The notes under the pieces: model-generated
Databases searched by the model: none
Told to the model about the DNA's origin: nothing
What the model saw: only the letters and a program-made list of their open reading frames with translations
Shown: piece by piece, positions 54,801 through 63,800 of the stretch
How the letters are laid out: every line of letters starts with the position of its first letter
Position numbering within the stretch: the stretch's first letter is position 1
Translations under genes and position numbers: made by a program
Assembly (NCBI GenBank): GCA_949126835.1
Contig: OX421502.1
Span: 31,291,227-31,355,226, forward strand
DNA length: 64,000 bases
Direction: 5' to 3'
Source of the DNA: Anisus vortex
Lineage: Eukaryota; Mollusca; Gastropoda; Planorbidae

Positions 54801-57800
54801 TATTGAGCATAGGAACAATATTGAACATAGGAACAATAGTGAGCCTAAGAACAATATTGAACATAGGAACAATATCGAACATAGGAACAATATTGAACAT
54901 AGTAACAATAGTGAACCTAAAAACATTATTGAACAAAAGTTATCACCAAATTGAAGATATGGCAAAATTTAGAAACAATGTAGACCTATTGAAGAAATGG
55001 AACAATAGTGAACACTTGTTCAATAAATACACATAGATATGTTAACTGCACCATTTAAGACGTGAAAAGTTTTTTTGGCAAACAAACAACACCCTGGCAT
55101 ATAGTGATCTACTACCAGACCTGCCTACCCGTACGCTTTGGGCGTATTTTCGTACGCTTTAGGATACAAAATACGGCTGTTACACCGAGCGTCTTAAAAA
55201 TACGACTTCTTGAATAAAAAAATATGATTTCGCAATTTTTCTTTTTATTTCTTTTCTTTTCGGTAATTAGACGATCACTAAATCGCAGTTACATAAAACC
55301 GATGTTTTGATAGGTCGAAAATGGATAGATCTAACTTGTTACACGGCGACCTTGACCTGATATCCTTTTTTTCCTCTCGCAAATATCAAAATTCGGCTGA
55401 CAGCAAACCTACACCGCGTGCACGAAATCATGAAACAGATGATGAAGAAGCTTCCGATTCTGCTCCTAGTAAAAAAGCGAAGGTGTAGGCTATTCTGCTT
55501 GGGTGCAAGAGTTTAGAGTGCCGGTTATGGCCACCGGCCAATCTAAGTTTAGGGAAACTATAAATGATCAACTTTTTTCTTTCATGAAAACTTAAAAGGC
55601 GAAATAAAACGCATGCGTGATTCTATATTTTTTTAGGTCAGGGTTTCCCCAATTTTTGCTTTCGTGGCCCGATAATTTTTATAGGCCTACTCGTGCCTCC
55701 TGAGTTTTAAAAACTTTTTTTAGCGCAATCCCGTAATGTAGCTTTTTTGGACCCGGCAGTTTCATAAGCTTTAATCTAGATCTATATAAATCTCCAAGAA
55801 GCCTACGTTTTTATGGTCTGACACGGCAATCGGTAATAACCCTACTTCACGCGAATTTGTTTTTAGGTCAATCTGTACGTCACATCACGCTTTACTCGCG
55901 GCTTTCTTTTAAATTCTTGATGTTTTATTTTACGGAGAGATTAAAACTCTTTTCTTTATCAGCCTACTAAAACGAAAGCAACTATTTATTAATATTAATA
56001 GACTTGATCTCGGCTCAACGTCGGGGTTTCAATTATTGCTATCAATGATTCAATGATATAAAATCGGCACTATAAACTTTATGTAGAACACGGAGCTCGC
56101 TGTAGGCCTTACATTGTTAGTAATACCTAACTTGTTACACGGCGCGGCGACCTTGACCTGATATCCTTTTTTTCTCTCTCGCAAATGTCCAAATTCGGCG
56201 ATCAAAAGTATGGCTGACAGCAAACTTACACAGTGTGCACGAAATCATGAAGCAGATGACGAAGAAGCTTTCGAGTCTGCTCCGAGTAAAAAAGCGAAGG
56301 CGTATTCTGCTCGGAAGCAAAAGTTTATAAATAAATATTCTATGAAATATAAGTACTTGCATGTGTCATCTAAAAGTGACACATCGGCACACTGCACTAT
56401 TTGTCATATCGACTTCTCGGTGGGACACGGAGGGCTGTATGGCTCTAAGAGACATGACGAATCGGAGTCGCACCAGAAACTGGCTATTGAGAAAGAAAAG
56501 TCTATGCCTATACAAAATATTAGGTCTTTTCTTGTGAAGCCTGAGCCCGTCGCTGGGGAGGAGCAACTTCAGCGTGATGTGACTCGTGCAGAAGCAATGA
56601 TTTGCAACATCATTGTGGATAATAACTTGTCGCTGTCGTGCTCTGATGTGCTGACAAAGGCTGTGGCGTCGATGTTGACTTGTTGATGCATGCAGAAGTG
56701 GCAGATGTCAAATTGCAGTAGTCTTGCAGGTTCAGCAATCTGGAATTCATCAGATTTCCTGTCCTGGTCGCCAACACCTCACTAGACAAACTTGCTGAGC
56801 AGTTCTACCTATATCAATCTACTGATGTGTCAGGGTGCATCAAGGACAGAATTGATCGCACGTGGTTTTCTATTGCTGAAAGGAAGCATGAAGATACTGA
56901 CAGCTTGATGTTTGAAGACTTTGCGAATGTGATGCTGGGGCTTCTCACCATACCACACAGCAGTGCCCACTGCGAACGTGTTTTCATCTGTGTCAGGAAG
57001 AACCGGACACCACTGTGTTCCTTAATGTCTGACCAGACCATGGAGAGCCTTCTGGTGCTCAAGTCCCGGCCAGTGGGCATTTTGAAGTCTGTAAAGGCTC
57101 TTAATGATAAAGACTTAAAACTGCTGAAAGAGGCATACTACCAGTCTAAAGAAGCATGACCAAACAACTAGCCGAGGTAACCAAATGGAGGAGGACAGAA
57201 AAATTATTGAACACTCACTAGCTGTCTATTTCGTTAACATTAATTTGAAACATATATTTATTAAAGTGTGCTGAAAATACAGAATAGATTTTCTTTGCTT
57301 GTTTTAAACATTAAATGAAACAACTGTTTTAATTTTAATGACTATTATTTTGAATAATTGGTGCGATAGATGACAATTATTATTGCATAGTACACTTGAC
57401 CTCGGAAAAGTACACTTTAGCCTTCTCAAGAATACTCCAAGCGTTTTTCCTGGGTAGACAGGTCTGTACTACACCCAACTAGTAGAAATCACTAGGTTAA
57501 AAACAAAATAAAATAGACTATAGGAAAATATTTTAAACAGAACAGATGGATAGTCTAAAGGAATATGACAAAATAAACAAAAGTGTTGAACAACACTTCA
57601 ACAGACAAAAGCCCCTAATCAGGGAGACAGAAAATGTTATACTTTCTACTGACAACATCTGAGTTTCCTAAACTTTTTATTCTTATCTTATATATTTCAG
57701 GTGCTCCTTCTATAAAGAAGATTATTGCGTCCAAGCTCATCCGTTTTGTGACTGGGTGATTTTTATATTTCTACTTTGTGAATTACTAACATTTGTATTG

Positions 57801-60800
57801 ACTACACGAGTCTATAAAAACATATTACTGATATGAGTTTTCTACACAATTTTCTAAACTATTGACCTCTTTACTCAAAGGCTGAAGCTTAAATTTAGTT
57901 CGAACATCTCAAAATGTCCGCTTGTGGCAATACACGTTGTTATTTGATCTAACATTATAGATAGTCCGACATTGATTTTAAACCGGGTTTTTTTCAACTT
58001 TTTTTTGTGTGTGGTAATTTTGCTTACATAGCCATGTACCAGATCACAACTCAGCATATGGGAAATGATTACATAATCTACAGCTGGGACAACTTTTAGC
58101 TGTTTTCAACTGAATTAAAGAAAATGTATTTTATTACACAGTGTACCAGAAAAAAAAAAAAAACCGATTTAAGTATGTTCATGGTTCCACCTGGTCCTCG
58201 AGTAGCTTGTACTCAAAGTAATAGGCAATGGTCAAATGCTAATTTCCACAAGGGCTTTTGTCTGTTAAATGGTTAATAAAAGCAGACTACATTGCGCAAA
58301 TAATAAATCAGAGCTTTTTAAAGGTATTTTTTTGTAGTTGGTGATGTCCCTACAGAAAGTGTTTATTTCTCTCAGAGAAGTAGAAAATGGTGATAGGAAA
58401 TAATGCCAAAACTAAACAGGCAAGTAATAATTATTCATACTATTCATGCCTATATATGTAGGCTGATAAGACTGAATTGTGGAACAATAAGTGAATTTGA
58501 AAAATGTGTGTATTAGAAATGTGTGATTACGATATCAAAGAGAAGAATAAATTCCATCAATCCATTTAGATATCACACTCAGATTAGCATTGCTATAAGA
58601 TATGTCTATACTCGTAAGCATTTTTCTTTTTTTTTGTTTCTTTTTTTTTGTGTGTGTGTCTTTTTTACTACTGAGTTCCAAAAGAACAAACCTGCTGTGT
58701 TGCTCCTCTGCGTTCTAGTATCTAAAGAGAATGGAGCAAGGGGAAAATTGTTATGTTACAAAAACAAATATTTTAAGGCTGGGGGAGCATGTAGCGACTG
58801 ATGGAAGGAAGCATAAGGCTGCAATGACAAAAATGAGTTAAAACACTTAACAAAAACAATCTAATGTTGCAAAACAAAAATGAAAATATAGTTTAATTAC
58901 ATGAAAAAAGAGAGAGAGAGAGCATAACTTAACATGAGCATATCAATTAAAGAAAGCAAATAATTTGCAGTTTGCCAAGAATATTTTTTAGTAACATTGT
59001 TCTATTATTAACTTGAACTAAATGTATATTTCTGCTATATTAAAGGGTATAGACCTGTGTTTTTTTTACATTTCCCTGATGTCACCAATGATTGATTGGG
59101 TTTTAGCTGCTATTAAATATGGTTTTAAAACTAAAGATCATATCCAACAGGAAAACTGTAAATTTCAAATATCTTAAATACAGCAATAGTAGTAGTAGTA
59201 TATTCCACCTTTTCCCAAGAGAAAAAGAGAAAACACTAACAAAAAAATTAACCATGCCTTTCCTTTCAATATATTTAGACTTTCAGGTGATAATGATATT
59301 TTCAATAGTAGGAGAACGAACAACATGAACAAAATAAATATAAAGATCACTTTAAGGTATGAAGGTTTTAAATTATTGCTTCATTTGAACAAAACAAAAA
59401 TTTCAAATTTCAATTTTAAAAAAAATACTTTTAAAATGTTTACACCAATTTGGCTTTTTGAAGAAATGGATGAAAATGTATTAGAAAAATGAATGTCATG
59501 CATCATAATCATGCCAGATATAAATAATTAAAAATAGATTAATCATGATAATGACAAAACATTTTTCTGCAATAATTGCATTAAAAATGTTCCACTTGCG
59601 AATACTCCTTTATGATCTGCATTAGTCAGAATGTCTTCATAATTGTTTACATGATTTATGAGCATTAAAAAAACTTGATTGCTTTTATTAAATGACATCT
59701 TTGTCAAAACTCACAAGTGATATTACAGTCTATGACAGTAGTAAACAGAACACAGGTGAAATTGAGTTATTTTTTCAAGTAGCAGTTTCAACTTTTATGC
59801 AACAGGCACATAAAAGTAGAGATCAGATTTAACGATTAAACTGGAATATATGATCATGAAATTAATTTAATGTGCCAGGGTTTCATTTTAAAATGTTTTT
59901 TTAAAATAGCCTTGGGTGTAAGAAATAGGCTTACTAATACTAGGGTGACTAGAGTGAGTCATTATACAAAAGTTTTATCAGTTCAGTAGATAGAATAAGA
60001 ATATTACTTAAAACTATGTAATAATCAACATAAAAAAACAAATCAGGATGGTATAAACACAGAGACAATTTTTTCTAAGCGGTGAGATAATTATAACAAG
60101 ACAACTTTAAAAGGGGAAATAATCACTATAAGACTAACTCTAACAGGGGATATAATTATTTGTGACTCTTTCAGGAAAAAGTCTGATCTAAATATAGATG
60201 ACTCTGATGGGACAGAACCAGGAATAAGATAAACAAAACTTACTGGTTCCATCTGACACAGCAGGTCACAGAGGCACCACCACTTCAGGTGGCCGGTTGG
60301 GTAGAAAGCATGGAAGCATGCACGGAAGGTGGTGTGGCATTCATTCAGCACATCCTCCCTCATCTGCCTGTACTGCTTCAGACTCTGGTGCTCATTCAGG
60401 GTGGCCCGAAACTTGGCCACATGCAGGTCCTCGGCTAGTATTCGGCGCAGGAGGTCCCTGGCGTCGCCGACTCTCTCTGCCAGTTGGCTGGATTCCGGTG
60501 CTGTCTTTTTCTTCAAAACTTTTGGTCAGAAACAAAATGATTATTGAGTAAAACATAACCATCAAAAAAAATCTAGTTATTCCATACATGTTTCAGAATG
60601 AATACCATGAAGTTATTGTGAAACTATTTTTTTGGCTAATATATCTGCGGATAAAATATTTATTAGACATGAATGAGGAATAGGACAAAGAAAAAGTTTA
60701 CAAAATTAAAAATAAAAACTGATTTTTTTTAAACCTATATTATTGGCGGTCGTATAAGAGGTTAAAGCCTATTGGTTCTATTTATTTTAGACTGACCAAT

Positions 60801-63800
60801 CGGAAAAGGTTTAACTTCAGGTGTTCGTCAAAAGTGAAAAAAACACTGAGCTATATATAGCTCAGTGGTGAAAAACTGAAACGACTGATACTTCGAACAA
60901 AAAAGCGGAAGAATTTTAAAGGTGTGCGTAAAAGCGGTAAACAGGGTTCAAATGCGTAGAAATCCCGCACAATGCGGGAGAGTAGGCAGGTCTGCTATAG
61001 CATATATGCATTAATGAAACTTTGATAAAAAAGTGTGTATAAATTACCTTCTAAATAAGATAAAATAAGATAAGAATGGGCATGCTCAGTGCGCTCTTGG
61101 TGTGATTTGCAGTGTCTTTCTAAAAGAGGTTTGACTCCAGGTTAAAAAAAAAAACAACCTTCAAGTCTGGAAGGTGTCCCTGAGACCTAACCTTGATAAA
61201 TACCCGACCTTAGTTTTTGGGAAAGTAGAAACGGCTGGGCTTTGATCTGGCTACAAAATCTCTCTTGAGTGTTGTGACCACAGAAATGTGTCAATGTTGC
61301 CTCATTAGCCACATACAGACCAAAATGTAAGTACAACTTTCTCTTTGATGGTTGCGTTGGTTATTAAAAAAAAAACTTTACCTTGAAAGTACAAAAGTAA
61401 AGTACCCTTCGGACCAAACTGATCATAGGGTTGGTGAAGGAGCGTTCATCAGTTTCTGTGGCCACAGCATTCAAGATGATGTGTGGCCAGCACAATGCCC
61501 AGCCACCTTCCCTTTACCTTAACTAGTGTCAGGTACCAATCAGAACTGGAAGGTCTCAGGGCCACCCTCAAGTCCCTGGAAAAAGTCCTAGCTGGCACCA
61601 GGATTCGAACCCAGAACCTTCGTATCGCCAGTCAAACGCGCATGCCCCTTTGACAAACATTCTATTATTAAGATTTTTAATTCCTGAAAAGGGTTAACCA
61701 AACAACAAAATTTATCGGTTTGTTGTAGCTTACCTCCATCAGGGTAAATGTTGGCCACATAGGTCCTGAGGAGCCTGAGACAAGCTCTGGAAATGTAGAC
61801 AATTCTTTGAAGGTCTGACAGGACCTCCTCCTGGCTTCCTTTGAAACCTGAGGATGATGGCACTGAGGCATGAAGTGCAGTCCAGCTGTACTCCAGTAGT
61901 TTGAGGAGAGCCACAAGGCTTTGCTGATTAGAACAACAGTTAAATCATTTAGCAATATATTACTTATATACATCACATATATATTTGCTCTCACATATAA
62001 ATATATACATATAAACTTTAAAATTGCCTACCAAATATATATATATTTATATATATTATATATATATATATTTACAAATAAACTCTTTGCCTAGCTATCA
62101 TAAATACTTAAATAAATCAAATATATATTTGCTCTCACATATAAATATATACATATAAACTTTAAAATTACCTACCAAATATATATATATTTATATATAT
62201 ATATATATATATATATACAAATAAACTCTTTGCCTAGCTATCAAAAATATATATGACAGATAAATACAATTTTTAATATTACAAATCTAACATACATAAA
62301 TCACCACTATAAATACTTTTTTTTAACAGTATCTTGAATACATTTGGCTTATAAAAATATACACTCACTGGTGAAACTGTATGGGAGAATTCATTGCTGA
62401 GAATATGTGCAGTGTCCATCATGTCAGCCTTTCTAGTAACATTAGGGCTGTCTCTTGGTGGAAGTCTGGGAATATGGTCAAAATGGGTGGCATCAATTAC
62501 TAATTAGGACAATCAATAACTTTACAAAAGAACAGTTCCTTTTGTATAAATTATATGAAAATCCTACAATATAGGTAGGACAATTAAATGCAGGCAAATA
62601 TGGATAAGACATTGTCGTGCCAGGATTAGACTTACTGGAACTTTAAGGTCAAAGTAATCTACTTACTTGTACAGTAACTGACTGTCCAGCATTGACATCA
62701 GTGCCATTGTTAGACTTCCGAGAACTTTAAGGTTAAAGTAATCTACTTACTTGTACAGTAACTGACTGTCCAGCATTGACATCAGTGCCATTGTTAGACT
62801 TCCGAGAACTTTAAGGTTAAAGTAATCTACTTACTTGTACAGCAACTGAGGAATCTGTCCAGCATTGACATCAGTGCCATTGTTAGACTTCCGAGAACTT
62901 TTAAACTTGAAGACGACCCTAGAAGGACACAATGCAAAGATTAGTTTGATAACAAAAGTTTACAACTCTACTACAGCAAAAAATGTTTACAGTTCTACAT
63001 TTGCATACGCTTGATAGATACATTTTGTGTGTGAAAAGTTTTGTCGTAAATAAAGGTGCATATATTTCTGCCAGCCAGTTTTGGTATGTGCCCGTCATAT
63101 TAGGTCATATAGGTATCTAGTTAAAACACAAAACTGAGGATGTAACCTTTCATCACAGTCTTGAATAAATTGTTTATTCAAAAGAGGGCATGTACATTTT
63201 TTTTGCTTTTTTAAAAAAAAAATTAACCAATGGCTGCAATTGTTGTCGAGCACATGACAACATCGTGTGATAAAAAATCCAAGAGAGATTAAGTATTTAA
63301 GGCAAAATAATAGCCTGTCACTGTGCAATTATTGCAAAAAATTGGGATGGTACTGACAGGGTTAAAACCAATTTGAGCATTTATAAAAATGCAACAGCTG
63401 CCATAACTATTGTAACTTCAAAAATGTTTTCATATGCTATAAGGTCTAAAACAAAATAGAGTAGGGAACTCACGAGTCATCAGTGTGGACTGTGGACAGC
63501 CCGTTGGCTCCGCAGTCAGAGCTGGGGCCTGATATCCTGGCACAGGCCACATACCAGCAATTGGCCTGAATGGGCACTGGCTCATCAAAAAGCATGGCGT
63601 ACTTCTCTCTGAAACAATTAATTATTACCATGAAAAAACATTGTAGCGAGCAGTAATCAGTCACAAACAAAATAATAACCTCTAGCAAAGTAAGACCTAC
63701 AATATTTTCTTAAACAACAACAAGAAGAAAAAGTAATACAGTTTGACCCCTGACCTTGCACCACAAACAAACTGTGTCTCCTCTGTTTCCACTAGAAGCT

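Larger units (their letters stand above)
55116..57466 (+). mobile_element. hAT-like DNA transposon, internally deleted, 6-bp target duplication
   Basis: Termini CAGACCTGCCTACCCGTACG (left) and, inverted, CAGACCTGTCTACCCAGGAA (right), flanked by TACTAC at 55110-55115 and 57467-57472. It carries a 5' transposase exon (56210-56686) and a hAT dimerisation end (56827-57159), but the catalytic middle is missing. An older duplicate of the 5' exon lies at 55332-55495. Typical hAT elements make 8-bp duplications; a hAT subgroup with 6-bp targets has been described, which would fit. Confidence 0.88.
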
